Source: Solirubrobacterales bacterium | GTDB taxonomy: Bacteria > Actinomycetota > Thermoleophilia > Solirubrobacterales > Solirubrobacteraceae | Direction of reading: 5' to 3' | Assembly (NCBI GenBank): GCA_003138355.1 | Contig: PLFX01000011.1 | Location: 55,397 to 119,396, forward strand | DNA: 64,000 bases | Part shown: in pieces, positions 43,218 to 52,791 of the stretch | Layout: each line of letters begins with the position of its first letter | How positions within the stretch are numbered: position 1 is the first letter of the stretch | Made by a program: the position numbers and the translations under genes | Notes under the pieces: generated by a model | Database searches by the model: none | What the model saw: the letters and a program-made list of their open reading frames with translations, nothing else | What the model was told of the DNA's origin: nothing

Positions 43218-43933
43218 CAGTAGCTCACGCTAGCGAGATACAGCCCGTGGGCCGGTGCGGTGCGCCCGGCGGCCGAACGCGGAGCGCCGGCCAGCAACGC
43301 CGTGAAGTCCTCGAGCGAGCGCGCGCTCGCCGCGACCTCGAGCATCGTGCCGACCAGCACGCGGTTCATCTGGCGCATGAAGGCGTCGGCCTCGATCCAG
43401 AACGAGAGCAGGGCGCCGTCGAAGGACCATTCAGCGCGCAGGACGGTGCGCTCGAAGTGCACGTGGTCGGTCTCGGTCGGCGTGAACGCGGTGAAGTCGT
43501 GCCTGCCCCGGAGCGCGTGCGCACACGCTTGGAGCAGGTCACGATCGAGTTGACGCGGATACTCGAGCGCGCGGTCGCGCTCGAAGGGCGAGCGGGCGCG
43601 TGAGTGGTGGACGCGGTAGCAGTAGGCGCGCGAGTGGGCGCTGTGACGGGCGTTGAACGAGTCGTCCATCGGCTCGCACGCGCTGACGGCCACGTCATCG
43701 GGGAGCAGCGCGTTCAGTGACGCCGGGTCGAGCGCCTCGTGGGCATAGCTCGCGACCTGCCCCCAGGCGTGAACGCCGGCGTCGGTGCGCCCGGCGACCG
43801 TCGTCGAAACCGGCTCGCGAAGGATCGTCGTGAGCGCCCGCTCGAGCTCGGCCTGAACGGTGCGCTGGTCCGGCTGGGCGGCCCACCCGGCGAAGTTCGT
43901 CCCGTCATAGGCGAGCGTGAGCTTCGTGACCAC
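43217..43933 (-). CDS. truA: tRNA pseudouridine synthase A
   Basis: 238 residues, GTG start. The catalytic Asp is D51 in VAGRTDAGVHAWGQ. RQLDRDLLQACAHALRGRHDFTAF and FLRQMVR-like AFMRQMNRVLVG complete the fold. Modifies U38-40 in the anticodon arm. Follows rplQ by 39 bases, a common arrangement at the end of this superoperon. Confidence 0.95.
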   Translation of the reverse strand: MVTKLTLAYDGTNFAGWAAQPDQRTVQAELERALTTILREPVSTTVAGRTDAGVHAWGQVASYAHEALDPASLNALLPDDVAVSACEPMDDSFNARHSAHSRAYCYRVHHSRARSPFERDRALEYPRQLDRDLLQACAHALRGRHDFTAFTPTETDHVHFERTVLRAEWSFDGALLSFWIEADAFMRQMNRVLVGTMLEVAASARSLEDFTALLAGAPRSAAGRTAPAHGLYLASVSY

Positions 43934-43972
43934 TACGTGAAGTGCGCGGCCGCGACCTGGCCGCGCTGCCCC

Positions 43973-44329
43973 CTAGGCGACGAGCTCGAGTAGCACCATC
44001 TCGGTGGAGTCGCTGGGGCGCGGCCCGAGCTTGACGATGCGGCTGTAGCCGCCCGGCCGCTCCTCGAAGCGCGGCGCGATCACCTCGAAGAGCTTGTGGA
44101 CGGCAAACTTGTCCTGGCCGAGCGCCGAGAGCGCCTGGCGGCGTGCGTGGAGGTCGCCGCGCTTGGCGAGCGTGATCAACTTCTCGATCTCCGGCTTGAC
44201 CGCCTTCGCCTTCGCCTCACTCGTCTTGATGCGCTCGTGCTCGATGACCTCCTTGGCGAGGTTCTGGAGCAACGCCTTGCGGTGCGCTGCGTCGCGGCTG
44301 AGCTTGTGGCGGGCCTTCTGGTGGCGCAT
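43973..44329 (-). CDS. rplQ: 50S ribosomal protein L17
   Basis: 118 residues, starting [25 protein letters not shown], the L17 signature with the later [14 protein letters not shown]. Standard length. Lies 12 bases downstream of rpoA, the classical order. Confidence 0.97.
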   Translation of the reverse strand: MRHQKARHKLSRDAAHRKALLQNLAKEVIEHERIKTSEAKAKAVKPEIEKLITLAKRGDLHARRQALSALGQDKFAVHKLFEVIAPRFEERPGGYSRIVKLGPRPSDSTEMVLLELVA

Positions 44330-44341
44330 CGGTGATGGAGC

Positions 44342-45316
44342 TTAGTCGTCGCGCAGGTGCAGCCCGCGCGCGGCAAGCGTCTCGATGACCTCATCGATCG
44401 ACTTCTTGCCGAAGTTCGGGATCGCGTTGAGCTCTGCCTCGGACTTCGAGATCAAGTCGCCAACCGTCGCGATTCCGGCGCGCTTGAGGCAGTTGTAGGA
44501 GCGGACACCGAGCTCGAGCTCCTCGATCAGGATGCTGTACTCCTCGCCCTGAATAAGCGAGGCGCCGGGGGCGCCGCTACCGCCGAGCGAACCGTCGAGA
44601 TGGCCGACCGGACCCTGGCGCAGCTCCTCGACGCGATCCTCATCGGTGAAGATCGCGAGCTGGGAGATCAAGAGCTCGGCGGCCTCGCGCAACGCCGCGG
44701 ACGGCTCGACCGAGCCGTCGGTCTCGATGTCGAGCGTCAGCTTGTCGAAGTCCGTGCGCTGCCCGACGCGAGCCTGCTCGACGTTGTAGGCGACACGGCG
44801 GACGGGCGAGAAGATCGAGTCGATCGGGATCACGCCGATCGGCTGGTCGGGTGACTTGTTCTCCTCCGCCGGTCGGTACCCGCGACCGCGCCCGATCGTC
44901 ATGTAGAACTCGAGCCGCGCTTTCTTTTCGAGCGTCGCGATGTGGATGTTCGGGTTGAGGATCTCGACGCCCGACGGCAGGTCGATGTCGGCCGCGGTGA
45001 TCTCGCCCGGACCGGTCGCGACGAGCGCGGCCTCGATCTCGGTCGCGTCGGAGTGCATGCGGCAGACGATCCCCTTCAGGTTGAGGACGATGTCCGTCAC
45101 GTCCTCCTTCACTCCCGGGATCGTCGAGAACTCGTGCGCGACGCCCTCGATGCGTACGCTCGTCACAGCGGCGCCGGCCAGCGAAGAGAGCAGCACGCGG
45201 CGCAGCGAGTTGCCGAACGTGTAGCCGAAGCCGCGATCGAGCGGCTCGATAACGAAGGTGCCGTGGTTGTCCTCGGCCGATTCGCTCGTGATCCGGGGGA
45301 TTTGGAAGTCAAGCAT
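44342..45316 (-). CDS. rpoA: RNA polymerase subunit alpha
   Basis: 324 residues. N-terminal assembly domain (FVIEPLDRGFGYTFGNSLRRVLLSSLAGAAVTSVRIEG) and C-terminal domain (ELELGVRSYNCLKRAGIATVGDLI) that binds UP elements and activators. Full length. Sits between rpsD and rplQ, the conserved order. Confidence 0.98.
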   Translation of the reverse strand: MLDFQIPRITSESAEDNHGTFVIEPLDRGFGYTFGNSLRRVLLSSLAGAAVTSVRIEGVAHEFSTIPGVKEDVTDIVLNLKGIVCRMHSDATEIEAALVATGPGEITAADIDLPSGVEILNPNIHIATLEKKARLEFYMTIGRGRGYRPAEENKSPDQPIGVIPIDSIFSPVRRVAYNVEQARVGQRTDFDKLTLDIETDGSVEPSAALREAAELLISQLAIFTDEDRVEELRQGPVGHLDGSLGGSGAPGASLIQGEEYSILIEELELGVRSYNCLKRAGIATVGDLISKSEAELNAIPNFGKKSIDEVIETLAARGLHLRDD

Positions 45317-45384
45317 CGGGGTCCTAACGTCGTTTGTTTGGGCGCGCCTGGCACGGGCCGGTGCGCAAATCTCGGGGCGCTGCG

Positions 45385-46005
45385 CTACTTCGAATAGTGC
45401 TCGACGATGAGCTGTTCCTGCACCGGCGCAGCGACTTCGCGCCGCTCCGGCTTGCGCAGCACCTTCGCCGTGAGCCCGTCGTGGTCCGCCTGGAGCCAGG
45501 CCGGAACCTGGCCGGTCAGCTCGGTCGCGTCGCGAATCACCTGCGTGGCCTTCGTGTCAGCCTTCACCGCGATCACGTCACCGGGCTTTACCTGGAAGCT
45601 CGGGATGTCGACGCGGCGTCCGTTCACGGTCCAGTGGCCATGGCGCACAAGCTGGCGTGCCTGACGGCGCGAGGCGGCGAAGCCGAGGCGCACGAGGACA
45701 TTGTCGAGGCGGCACTCGAGCAGCGTCAGCAGGTTCTCGCCGGTGACGCCGGGCATGCGCGAGGCCTTCTCGTAGTAGTTGCGGAATTGGCGCTCCAGCA
45801 GGCCGTAGTAGCGCCGCGCCTTCTGCTTTTCGCGCAGCTGGAGGCGATACTCGGACTGCTTCTGGCGCCCGCGGCCGTGCTCGCCGGGCGGGTAGGAGCG
45901 CCGCTCGACGCCGCACTTGTCGGTCAGGCAGCGCTCGCCCTTGAGGAACAACTTCTGGCCCTCGCGACGGCACTGCTTACAAGCGGCGGAAGTATCTCTT
46001 GCCAT
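45385..46005 (-). CDS. rpsD: 30S ribosomal protein S4, zinc-binding type
   Basis: 206 residues from ATG 46003-46005. Four cysteines C9-x2-C12-x13-C26-x4-C31 form a zinc site ([10 protein letters not shown]...RCLTDKC). The S4 RNA-binding domain follows ([22 protein letters not shown]). Lies downstream of rpsK. The zinc form is typical of many Gram-positive genomes. Confidence 0.97.
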   Translation of the reverse strand: MARDTSAACKQCRREGQKLFLKGERCLTDKCGVERRSYPPGEHGRGRQKQSEYRLQLREKQKARRYYGLLERQFRNYYEKASRMPGVTGENLLTLLECRLDNVLVRLGFAASRRQARQLVRHGHWTVNGRRVDIPSFQVKPGDVIAVKADTKATQVIRDATELTGQVPAWLQADHDGLTAKVLRKPERREVAAPVQEQLIVEHYSK

Positions 46006-46012
46006 TGCTCGC

Positions 46013-46408
46013 TTACACCCGCCGCCGCTTGCGTGGGCGGCAGCCATTGTGTGCTTGGGGCGTCACGTCTTTAACGCCGGTCACCTCGAGGCCCGCGGCC
46101 TGGAGCGAGCGGATCGCCGTCTCGCGTCCTGAGCCGGGACCCTTCACGAACACCTCGACCTTTGAAAGGCCCTGCTCGATTCCCTTGCGCGCGGCGGCAT
46201 CAGCGGTGACCTGGGCGGCGAACGGCGTTGACTTGCGCGAGCCTTTGAAGCCCGCGCCGCCGGCCGACTCCCAGGCGATCACGTTGCCCTGCGTGTCGGT
46301 CAAGGAGACGATCGTGTTGTTGAACGACGTCTTGATGTGCGCCTGCCCGACGGGAATGTTCTTCTTGACCTTGCGACGGCCGCGCGCGGGGCGCTTTGGT
46401 GCCGGCAT
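46013..46408 (-). CDS. rpsK: 30S ribosomal protein S11
   Basis: 131 residues. [22 protein letters not shown] and [20 protein letters not shown] are S11 landmarks, ending [11 protein letters not shown]. Overlaps rpsM by one base (TAATG). Confidence 0.97.
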   Translation of the reverse strand: MPAPKRPARGRRKVKKNIPVGQAHIKTSFNNTIVSLTDTQGNVIAWESAGGAGFKGSRKSTPFAAQVTADAAARKGIEQGLSKVEVFVKGPGSGRETAIRSLQAAGLEVTGVKDVTPQAHNGCRPRKRRRV

Positions 46409-46791
46409 TACTTCTTACCGGCCTTCTTCTTGCCGGCAACCTGCATCCGCCTCGGGCCCTTGCGAGTACGCGCGTTCGTCTTCGTGTTCTGACCGCGAAC
46501 AGGGAGGCCGCGGCGGTGGCGGACGCCGCGGTAGCAGCCGATCTCGACGAGGCGCTTGATGTCTTGCGAGACCTCGCGGCGCAGGTCGCCTTCGACCGTC
46601 AGGCCGCGGTCGATCGCGTCGCGCAGCTGGGCGACCTCGTCCTCGGTCAGGTCGCGCACGTAGGTGTCCGGCGAGATGCCGAGCTCGGCCAGCAACTTGT
46701 TGGAGGTCGGACGGCCGACGCCGAAGATGTAGGTCAAGCCGACCTCGACGCGCTTGTTGAGTGGCAGGTTGACGCCAGCGATACGGGCCAT
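46408..46791 (-). CDS. rpsM: 30S ribosomal protein S13
   Basis: 127 residues, starting [22 protein letters not shown]. The tail ends in a Lys-rich stretch (AGKKKAGKK). [21 protein letters not shown] is the conserved segment. Lies directly downstream of rpmJ. Confidence 0.97.
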   Translation of the reverse strand: MARIAGVNLPLNKRVEVGLTYIFGVGRPTSNKLLAELGISPDTYVRDLTEDEVAQLRDAIDRGLTVEGDLRREVSQDIKRLVEIGCYRGVRHRRGLPVRGQNTKTNARTRKGPRRMQVAGKKKAGKK

Positions 46792-46798
46792 CGAGGCG

Positions 46799-46912
46799 TT
46801 ACCCCTGGCGCTGCTTGTGGCGCGGGTTCTTGCAGATCACGAGCACCCTCCCGCGACGGCGCACGATCTTGCACTTCTCACACATCGGCTTGACCGACGG
46901 CCTTACCTTCAT
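46799..46912 (-). CDS. rpmJ: 50S ribosomal protein L36
   Basis: 37 residues from ATG 46910-46912 to TAA 46799-46801, starting [20 protein letters not shown]. The zinc ligands C11, C14, C27 and H32 are all present, so this is the zinc-containing form. GAAAGG precedes the start. Very small gene. Confidence 0.97.
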   Translation of the reverse strand: MKVRPSVKPMCEKCKIVRRRGRVLVICKNPRHKQRQG

Positions 46913-47000
46913 GAAAACCTTTCGGATGACTCCGCCGGTTGGCTCTGGCCGCCGGTTCGGCAGCCGCTACCACCGCGGATTACGCAGAAACAGCTCGGGC

Positions 47001-47816
47001 CTACCCGACCCGAGCGCGACCGCCAATATTAGCAAGCTGGCTTTCCACCGTATCGCCGCCTTCGGCGAGGTGCCAAGGCGTGAGGATCCGTGGGCCGTCC
47101 GGCGTGATCGCGACTGTGAACTCGAAGTGTGCGGCGAGCGAGCCGTCCTGCGAGTAGATCGACCAGCCATCGTCGGCTGCGACGACCTCGGTGGTTCCGA
47201 TCGTGGTCATCGGCTCGATCGCGAGAACCATGCCGCTCTCGAGGCGCTGGCCACTGCCGGGCTTGCCGAAGTTCGGGATCTGGGGATCCTCGTGCATGTC
47301 TCGGCCGACGCCGTGGCCGACGAGCGAGCGGACGATCTGCAGCCCCTGGCCCTCGGCGGCGGCCTGGATCGCGTGCGAGACGTCGCCGAGGCGGCCGCCG
47401 ACGACGCAGCGCTCGACGCCGGCGAACAGCGCCGTCTCGGTGCCGGCGAGCAGATGCGACGCCTGCACGCTGACGGGCCCGATCGGGAAGGTCCGGGCAG
47501 CATCGGCAACCCAGCCGTCGAGCGTGACACCCACGTCGAGCGAGAGCACGTCGCCGCGTTCGAGCTCGTAGGGGCCGGGAATCCCGTGCACGATCATCGA
47601 ATTCGGGGACGTGCAAATCGAGGCGGGATACCCGCGGTAGCCCTTGAAGGAGGGGACCGCGCCCTGCGAGCGGATGAACCGCTCGGCCGCCGCGTCCAGC
47701 TCGGCGGTCGTGACGCCGGGTCGCAGCTGGCGCTCGAGCAGGCGAAGCGTCCGCACGAGGATCGCGCCCGAGGCGGCGATCGCGTCGATCTCCGCGAGCG
47801 ACTTGCGAATGATCAA
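47001..47816 (-). CDS. map: Methionine aminopeptidase, type I
   Basis: 271 residues from TTG 47814-47816 ([13 protein letters not shown]), chosen because TTGA overlaps the adk stop and the family begins here. Metal ligands: D in [20 protein letters not shown] in [13 protein letters not shown] in LAIEPM and E in FEFTVAI. Removes initiator Met. The next gene downstream is rpmJ; infA, usually between them, is absent. Confidence 0.95.
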   Translation of the reverse strand: MIIRKSLAEIDAIAASGAILVRTLRLLERQLRPGVTTAELDAAAERFIRSQGAVPSFKGYRGYPASICTSPNSMIVHGIPGPYELERGDVLSLDVGVTLDGWVADAARTFPIGPVSVQASHLLAGTETALFAGVERCVVGGRLGDVSHAIQAAAEGQGLQIVRSLVGHGVGRDMHEDPQIPNFGKPGSGQRLESGMVLAIEPMTTIGTTEVVAADDGWSIYSQDGSLAAHFEFTVAITPDGPRILTPWHLAEGGDTVESQLANIGGRARVG

Positions 47817-48487
47817 AGCTCGTCCTCGAGCTTCAGCGTCGCCAGCGTGGAGCGGATGTGCGCGTGCACCTCGCGCGGCGAGGCGGTGCCGTCGAAGTGG
47901 CACAGCAGGCCGCGCTCGTCGTAGTAGTCGATCAGCGGCGCCGTCTGCTCGTGATAGACGGTCAGTCGCGTACGGACCGTCTCCTCCTTGTCGTCGTCGC
48001 GCTGGATCAGCTCGGTCCCATCCTCGTCGCAGATCCCCTCCTGCTTAGGCGGGTCGAAATCGACGTGATAGATACGCCCGGTCCTCGGGTTGGTGCGCCG
48101 TCCGCTGATCCGCTTGACGACGATGTCGTCGGGAACATCGATCAGGAGGGCTGCCGTGAGACGGCGATCGAGCTGCGCGAGCTCGCCGCCGAGCGCGTCC
48201 GCCTGCGCGACCGTGCGGGGGAAGCCGTCCAGCAGGAAGCCGTCACGCGCGTCATCCTCCGCGATCCGCTCGAGCACGACGCCGATGATCACCTCATCGG
48301 GCACGAGCTCGCCCGCATCCATGTAGCGCTTGGCCTCCTTGCCGAGCGTCGTCTCGTTGGCGAGCGCCGCGCGCAGGATGTCGCCCGTCGAGATATGGGG
48401 GATCCCGAACTCGTTGGTGAGCTGGGCGGCCTGCGTGCCCTTGCCCGCCCCCGGGGGACCCAGGAGGATCAGATTTAGGTCTGCCAT
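47813..48487 (-). CDS. adk: Adenylate kinase
   Basis: 224 residues from ATG 48485-48487. P-loop [28 protein letters not shown], and LID segment with [17 protein letters not shown]. The four-Cys zinc LID is not present (only ICDEDG remains). Full length. Balances AMP/ATP/ADP. Confidence 0.97.
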   Translation of the reverse strand: MADLNLILLGPPGAGKGTQAAQLTNEFGIPHISTGDILRAALANETTLGKEAKRYMDAGELVPDEVIIGVVLERIAEDDARDGFLLDGFPRTVAQADALGGELAQLDRRLTAALLIDVPDDIVVKRISGRRTNPRTGRIYHVDFDPPKQEGICDEDGTELIQRDDDKEETVRTRLTVYHEQTAPLIDYYDERGLLCHFDGTASPREVHAHIRSTLATLKLEDEL

Positions 48488-48499
48488 TGACAGTGCGAG

Positions 48500-48520
48500 C
48501 GGCACGTTGTTCGCGTGCCG
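48500..48520 (-). other. Hairpin in the adk leader
   Basis: CGGCACG/CGTGCCG, perfect 7-bp stem with a 7-base loop, ends 13 bases before the adk ATG in the 100-base secY-adk gap. No SD lies inside the stem, so it may be a processing site or partial terminator. Confidence 0.4.
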
Positions 48521-48587
48521 GGCGCCGACCGAAGAGTACCTGGGCACCGTCGTGGCGTGCCGGCCCCTTCGCGGCTACTGAGGCGCC

Positions 48588-49862
48588 CTACGGTCTGAGG
48601 AAGCCCTCGTAGTTGCGCATCATGAGCTGCGCCTCGAGCTGCTTCATCGTGTCGAGCGCGACGCCGATCACGATGATGATCGAAGTGCCGCCGAAGTTGA
48701 AGGTCACGCCGCTGCGGGCGTAGACGATCGCCGGCAGGATCGCGATGAACGCCAGGTAGATCGCGCCCGGGAAGGTCAGGCGAGCAAGTACCCGGTCGAG
48801 GAACTCGGCGGTCGGGCGTCCCGGCCTGACGCCGGGGATGAAGCCGCCGTACTTCTTGAGGTTGTCGGCCTGATCGACGGGATTGAACGTGACCGCCGTG
48901 TAGAAGTAGGTGAACACAATGATCAGCACTGCCTCGCCGAAGATGTAATGCCAGCCGCTCGGCGAGAAGAAGTCCGCGAAGTGGCGCGACCAGCTCGTGT
49001 TGACGAGCTGACCGATCGTCGGCGGAAAGGCCATCAGCGAGGCGGCAAAGATCACGGGGATAACACCCGCCATGTTCACGCGCAACGGCAAGTAGGTCTG
49101 CTGACCGGAGGTCATGCGCCGGCCGATCACGCGCTTCGCGTACTGGACGGGGATCCGTCGCTGGCCCTCCTGAACGAAGACGATGCCCGCGACAACGGCA
49201 AGCACCAGGAAGGGCGCGATCACCTTGAAGACCTGGTTGTTCGTGTCGTACCACTGCTGAACCGCACCCGGTAGGCGCGAGACGATCGAGGCGAAGATCA
49301 TCAGCGAGATGCCGTTCCCGATTCCGCGCTGGGTGATCAGCTCACCCATCCACATCACGAGGACGGTGCCGGCCGTGAGCGAGATCACGATCAGCATGAT
49401 GTGCTGGAGATCGAAGACCGGGATGATCGGTTGCGCCTGGCTCGACAGCGAGTGGAAGAGGAAGACGTAGCCGATCGACTGGCCGAGCGCCAAGCCGACC
49501 GTCAGATAGCGCGTGTACTGCGTGATCCGCGCCTGGCCGATCTCCCCCTCTTTCGAGAGCTTCTCGAGTGACGGCACGACGACGGTCAGGATCTGCAGAA
49601 CGATCGAGGCCGTGATGTAGGGCATGATCCCGAGCGCGAAAACGGCCATCTGGGTGAGCGCGCCGCCGGAGAACAGGTTCAGCAGGCTGAGAATCCCGGT
49701 CGAGCCGGCGGACGACTTCGAGAGGGCCTTCGCGGCACTGGCGCTGATCCCGGGTGCGGTCAGGTGAGCGCCGAACCGGTAGAGCGCGAGCATCAGCGCG
49801 GTGAACGCGATCTTCCTACGGATCTCGGGGACCGTGAAGGCCTTTGCGATCGTGCTGATCAT
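48588..49862 (-). CDS. secY: Preprotein translocase subunit SecY
   Basis: 424 residues, about 10 membrane helices. ALGIMPYITASIVLQILTVVVPSLEKLSKEGEIG is the SecY signature. Central pore of the Sec translocon. Lies 114 bases downstream of rplO; a leader with alternative hairpins precedes it. Confidence 0.97.
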   Translation of the reverse strand: MISTIAKAFTVPEIRRKIAFTALMLALYRFGAHLTAPGISASAAKALSKSSAGSTGILSLLNLFSGGALTQMAVFALGIMPYITASIVLQILTVVVPSLEKLSKEGEIGQARITQYTRYLTVGLALGQSIGYVFLFHSLSSQAQPIIPVFDLQHIMLIVISLTAGTVLVMWMGELITQRGIGNGISLMIFASIVSRLPGAVQQWYDTNNQVFKVIAPFLVLAVVAGIVFVQEGQRRIPVQYAKRVIGRRMTSGQQTYLPLRVNMAGVIPVIFAASLMAFPPTIGQLVNTSWSRHFADFFSPSGWHYIFGEAVLIIVFTYFYTAVTFNPVDQADNLKKYGGFIPGVRPGRPTAEFLDRVLARLTFPGAIYLAFIAILPAIVYARSGVTFNFGGTSIIIVIGVALDTMKQLEAQLMMRNYEGFLRP

Positions 49863-49869
49863 GTCGTCC

Positions 49870-49900
49870 GGAGGCCTAGCGACCTCCCTCCTTTGGAGGG
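49870..49900 (-). promoter_or_regulatory. Mutually exclusive hairpins in the secY leader
   Basis: In RNA sense the order is CCCTCC (segment 1, 49895-49900), GGAGGGAGG (segment 2, 49883-49891) and CCTCC (segment 3, 49870-49874). Segment 2 can pair with 1 (loop AAA) or with 3 (loop TCGCTAGG). Segment 3 ends 7 bases before the secY ATG. A further 6-bp hairpin (TCGGCA/TGCCGA) is at 49953-49969. The layout resembles a switch; function is unproven. Confidence 0.4.
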
Positions 49901-49976
49901 ATTGCCGTCTTTGTCTGGCACTCGCACCTGACGGTAGCAGCCGGCTGTTGGTTCGGCATTTGGTGCCGAGCCTCGG

Positions 49977-50534
49977 CTAGGAATCGACGCGGACGCAGCT
50001 GCCGCCGGCGCCTTCGATGCGCTCCTGCGCGGTCTTGCTGAAAGCGTGGGCGTGGACCGTCAGGCTCTTGGTGAGTTCGCCGCGAGCAAGGATCTTGACC
50101 GGCACGTCCTTGCGCGTACCGAGCCCCGCTGCCTTCAAGGCCTCGAGCGTCACATCGGCGCCGGCGTCGAAGCGCGCGTCGAGGTCGGCGATATTGACTG
50201 GCTGAGTGCGCGTGCGGAAAGGCTCGAACGGCATCGACATCTTCTTCGTCGGCCCGCGCAGCTTGCGCATCCGCATGTGGATCGGCATCTGACCACCCTC
50301 GAAGCGGGCACGATCCTTGGCACCCGAGCGCGACCCGTAGCCCTTCTGGCCGCGGCCGGCCGTCTTGCCGGTCCCTGAGCCCTCGCCGCGACCGACGCGC
50401 TTGCGGGGACGGCGCGACCCCGGCGCGGGGCGCAAGGAGTGCAGGCCAATGTACGGCTCGGCGGATGGCGTCTTTGGCGCCTTCGCCTGCGCGGACTCCT
50501 CCTCGGTGGTCGCTGTCCGGCGCGCGGGGGGCAT
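49977..50534 (-). CDS. rplO: 50S ribosomal protein L15 with N-terminal extension
   Basis: 185 residues, about 35 more than usual. The L15 core begins YIGLHSLRPAPGSRRPRKRVGRGEGSGTGKTAGRG. The first 30 residues ([20 protein letters not shown]...) are Thr/Glu/Lys-rich and unique. Overlaps rpmD by one base. Confidence 0.95.
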   Translation of the reverse strand: MPPARRTATTEEESAQAKAPKTPSAEPYIGLHSLRPAPGSRRPRKRVGRGEGSGTGKTAGRGQKGYGSRSGAKDRARFEGGQMPIHMRMRKLRGPTKKMSMPFEPFRTRTQPVNIADLDARFDAGADVTLEALKAAGLGTRKDVPVKILARGELTKSLTVHAHAFSKTAQERIEGAGGSCVRVDS

Positions 50535-50731
50535 CAGCTGTGGGGCTCTTCGATGTGGACGAGGTGGCGCACGCGATGCAGCATGCCGCGGATCTGGGGC
50601 GTGTCGCTGACTTCGACCGTGTGCCGGATACGGCGCAGGCCGAGCGAGCGCAGCGTCGCGAGCTGGGCTTTGTCGGCGCCGTTGCGGGAGCGATCCTGCG
50701 TGACCCGCAGAGTTACGGTCTTGTCGCTCAC
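50534..50731 (-). CDS. rpmD: 50S ribosomal protein L30
   Basis: 65 residues. [31 protein letters not shown] is the L30 pattern. Overlaps rpsE by 4 bases. Confidence 0.96.
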   Translation of the reverse strand: MSDKTVTLRVTQDRSRNGADKAQLATLRSLGLRRIRHTVEVSDTPQIRGMLHRVRHLVHIEEPHS

Positions 50732-51291
50732 GCCGTGGTCTCCGCGGGCTTGGCGTTGGCGCCGTTCTCGCGCTTATCCGCCAGTCCGAGGACCTGGGCG
50801 ACGGAAAGGCCGCGGAGCTCCGCGACCTCCGCCGGCGTGCGCAGGCTCTGCAGACCGTCGATCGTCGCCTTCACGAGGTTGATCGGGTTCTGCGAACCGA
50901 GGCTCTTCGAGAGGATGTCGCGGATTCCCGCGAGCTCGAGCACGGCGCGCACGCCGCCGCCAGCGATCACTCCCGCGCCCGGCGCCGCGGGCTTGAGGAA
51001 GACCTTGCCGGCACCGAACCTGCCCGTGGTTTCGTGGGTGATCGTCGAACCGTGCTTGGGCACGCGGAACAGCGACTTCTTCGCCTGTTCTACACCCTTC
51101 TGGATCGCGAGCGGCACCTCGTTAGCCTTGCCGTAGCCGACGCCGACCACGTCCTTCTCGTCGCCCACGACGACCAGGGCCGTGAACGAGAAGCGCCGGC
51201 CGCCCTTGACGACCTTCGCGACGCGGTTGATCTCGACGACTCGCTCCTGGAGGTCGAGGCCGGCTGGGCTAACTGTTCTGTCGATGCGCAT
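50728..51291 (-). CDS. rpsE: 30S ribosomal protein S5
   Basis: 187 residues from ATG 51289-51291 ([19 protein letters not shown]). The N-terminal dsRBD is typical ([22 protein letters not shown]) and [19 protein letters not shown] is the second landmark. C-terminal 20 residues are hydrophilic. Spacing to rplR is 16 bases. Confidence 0.97.
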   Translation of the reverse strand: MRIDRTVSPAGLDLQERVVEINRVAKVVKGGRRFSFTALVVVGDEKDVVGVGYGKANEVPLAIQKGVEQAKKSLFRVPKHGSTITHETTGRFGAGKVFLKPAAPGAGVIAGGGVRAVLELAGIRDILSKSLGSQNPINLVKATIDGLQSLRTPAEVAELRGLSVAQVLGLADKRENGANAKPAETTA

Positions 51292-51307
51292 GAGCGGGGA
51301 AGGGTAG

Positions 51308-51661
51308 CTAAAGCGTGAGGCCGGCTTCGCGGGCACCTTCGGCGAGGGCCTTTACCTGGCCGTGGTAGAGATAGCCGCCGCGGTCGAAAACGGCGGTCTT
51401 CACGCCCGCCGCCTGCGCCCGCTCGGCGAGCAGCGCGCCGGCGCGATTGGCACGCTCGGTTGGACCGAGCGTGCGCAGCGCGGTCTCGGTCCAGCTCACC
51501 GAGGCCAGGGTGCGGCCGGAGCCGTCGTCGATCAGCTGCGCTGAAATGCCGCGGTTCGAGCGGAACACCGAGACACGCGGACGCTCCGCGGTGCCGGAGA
51601 CCTTGGCGCGCACGCGACGGCGGCGCTTGAGGCGCTTGTCCTGCTTGGTCGCCGTACTCAT
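51308..51661 (-). CDS. rplR: 50S ribosomal protein L18
   Basis: 117 residues. [33 protein letters not shown] is the 5S-rRNA-binding segment. Overlaps rplF by 4 bases (ATGA). Confidence 0.97.
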   Translation of the reverse strand: MSTATKQDKRLKRRRRVRAKVSGTAERPRVSVFRSNRGISAQLIDDGSGRTLASVSWTETALRTLGPTERANRAGALLAERAQAAGVKTAVFDRGGYLYHGQVKALAEGAREAGLTL

Positions 51662-52191
51662 GCCCGCTTGCCGACCTTGCGCGCGACCTGCTCGCCTTCG
51701 TAGCGAATGCCCTTGCCCTTGTAGGGCTCCGGCGGACGCTGCTTGCGGATCGTCGCGGCGACCTCGCCGACCTGCTGCTTGGAGATCCCGCGGACGACAA
51801 TGCGAGTCGGTTGCGGCACTTCGAACTCGATCCCATCGGGCGCGGCGATCTTGACGGGGTGCGAGTAGCCCAGGGCGAGCTCGAGGTCAGCGCCCTTCAG
51901 CTGCGCTCGGTAGCCGACGCCCTGGATCTCGAGGCGCTTCTCGTAGCCGTTGCTGACGCCGGTCACCATGTTCGCGACGAGCGTTCGCACCAAGCCGTGG
52001 AGCGCCCGATGCTCGCCGCGGTCGGTTGGCCGCGTGACGACGATCTGGTCGTCCTGGCGGGACACGGTGATGTCGCGCGGGATGCGCTCGAAAAGCGCGC
52101 CCTTCGGGCCGCTGACACGCACGAGCTCCGGCTCAATTGTCACCTCGACGCCGCCGGGAACCGGGATCGGTGCTCTACCGATGCGCGACAT
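51658..52191 (-). CDS. rplF: 50S ribosomal protein L6
   Basis: 177 residues from ATG 52189-52191 ([17 protein letters not shown]). [24 protein letters not shown] is the L6 terminus. Overlaps the S8 stop (TGATG). Confidence 0.97.
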   Translation of the reverse strand: MSRIGRAPIPVPGGVEVTIEPELVRVSGPKGALFERIPRDITVSRQDDQIVVTRPTDRGEHRALHGLVRTLVANMVTGVSNGYEKRLEIQGVGYRAQLKGADLELALGYSHPVKIAAPDGIEFEVPQPTRIVVRGISKQQVGEVAATIRKQRPPEPYKGKGIRYEGEQVARKVGKRA

Positions 52192-52595
52192 CACCAGACC
52201 TCCGCGACCAGCTCGCCACCGACGCCCGCGGCCCGCGCCTCATGGCCGGTCATCACGCCGCGCGAGGTCGACACGATCGCGGTGCCGGTGCCGCCGTTGA
52301 CGCGCGGGATGTGCTTCGCGTCGACATATGAGCGCCGTCCCGGGCGTGAGATGCGGCGCAGACCCGAGATCGCCGAGCGGCGGGCCTCGTCGTACTTGAG
52401 CCGGATCTCGAGCGTGTCGCCCGGTCCGTCGGCGGCAGGCGCGACCGTGAAAGCGTCGATGTAGCCCTGCTCGGCGAGGATTCGCGCAAGCTCGGCCTTC
52501 TGGCGCGAGCCCGGCATCACGACGATCTCGTGCGACGCGTGGATCGCATTGCGAATCCGCGTCAGGAAGTCGGCTATCGGGTCTGTCATCGACAT
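52191..52595 (-). CDS. rpsH: 30S ribosomal protein S8
   Basis: 134 residues; [16 protein letters not shown] opens the core two codons after the start I favour because AGGTAAG lies 8 bases upstream. [18 protein letters not shown] is the conserved core. In E. coli S8 controls the spc operon; no S8-like mRNA site was identified here. Confidence 0.97.
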   Translation of the reverse strand: MSMTDPIADFLTRIRNAIHASHEIVVMPGSRQKAELARILAEQGYIDAFTVAPAADGPGDTLEIRLKYDEARRSAISGLRRISRPGRRSYVDAKHIPRVNGGTGTAIVSTSRGVMTGHEARAAGVGGELVAEVW

Positions 52596-52605
52596 CGGTT
52601 CTTAC

Positions 52606-52791
52606 CTACCAGGAGGATTTCGTCATGCCAGGGATCTGCCCCTGATGCGCCATCTCGCGCAGGCAGATCCGGCACAGGCCGAACTTGCGATAAACGGCGC
52701 GAGCCCTGCCACAACGGTGGCAGCGACTATAGCCGCGGGTCTTGAACTTGGGCGGGCGGGCTTGCCGCACCCGCTGGCTGAGCTTAGCCAT
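52606..52791 (-). CDS. rpsN: 30S ribosomal protein S14, type Z
   Basis: 61 residues from ATG 52789-52791. Zinc ligands C24, C27, C40, C43 ([20 protein letters not shown]). The short zinc form, common in Gram-positives. The start overlaps the rplE stop by 8 bases. Confidence 0.97.
   Translation of the reverse strand: MAKLSQRVRQARPPKFKTRGYSRCHRCGRARAVYRKFGLCRICLREMAHQGQIPGMTKSSW

Noticed and set aside
48488..48587. Missing infA located between secY and adk
   Set aside because: The 100-base gap has no frame long enough for IF-1 (about 72 residues).
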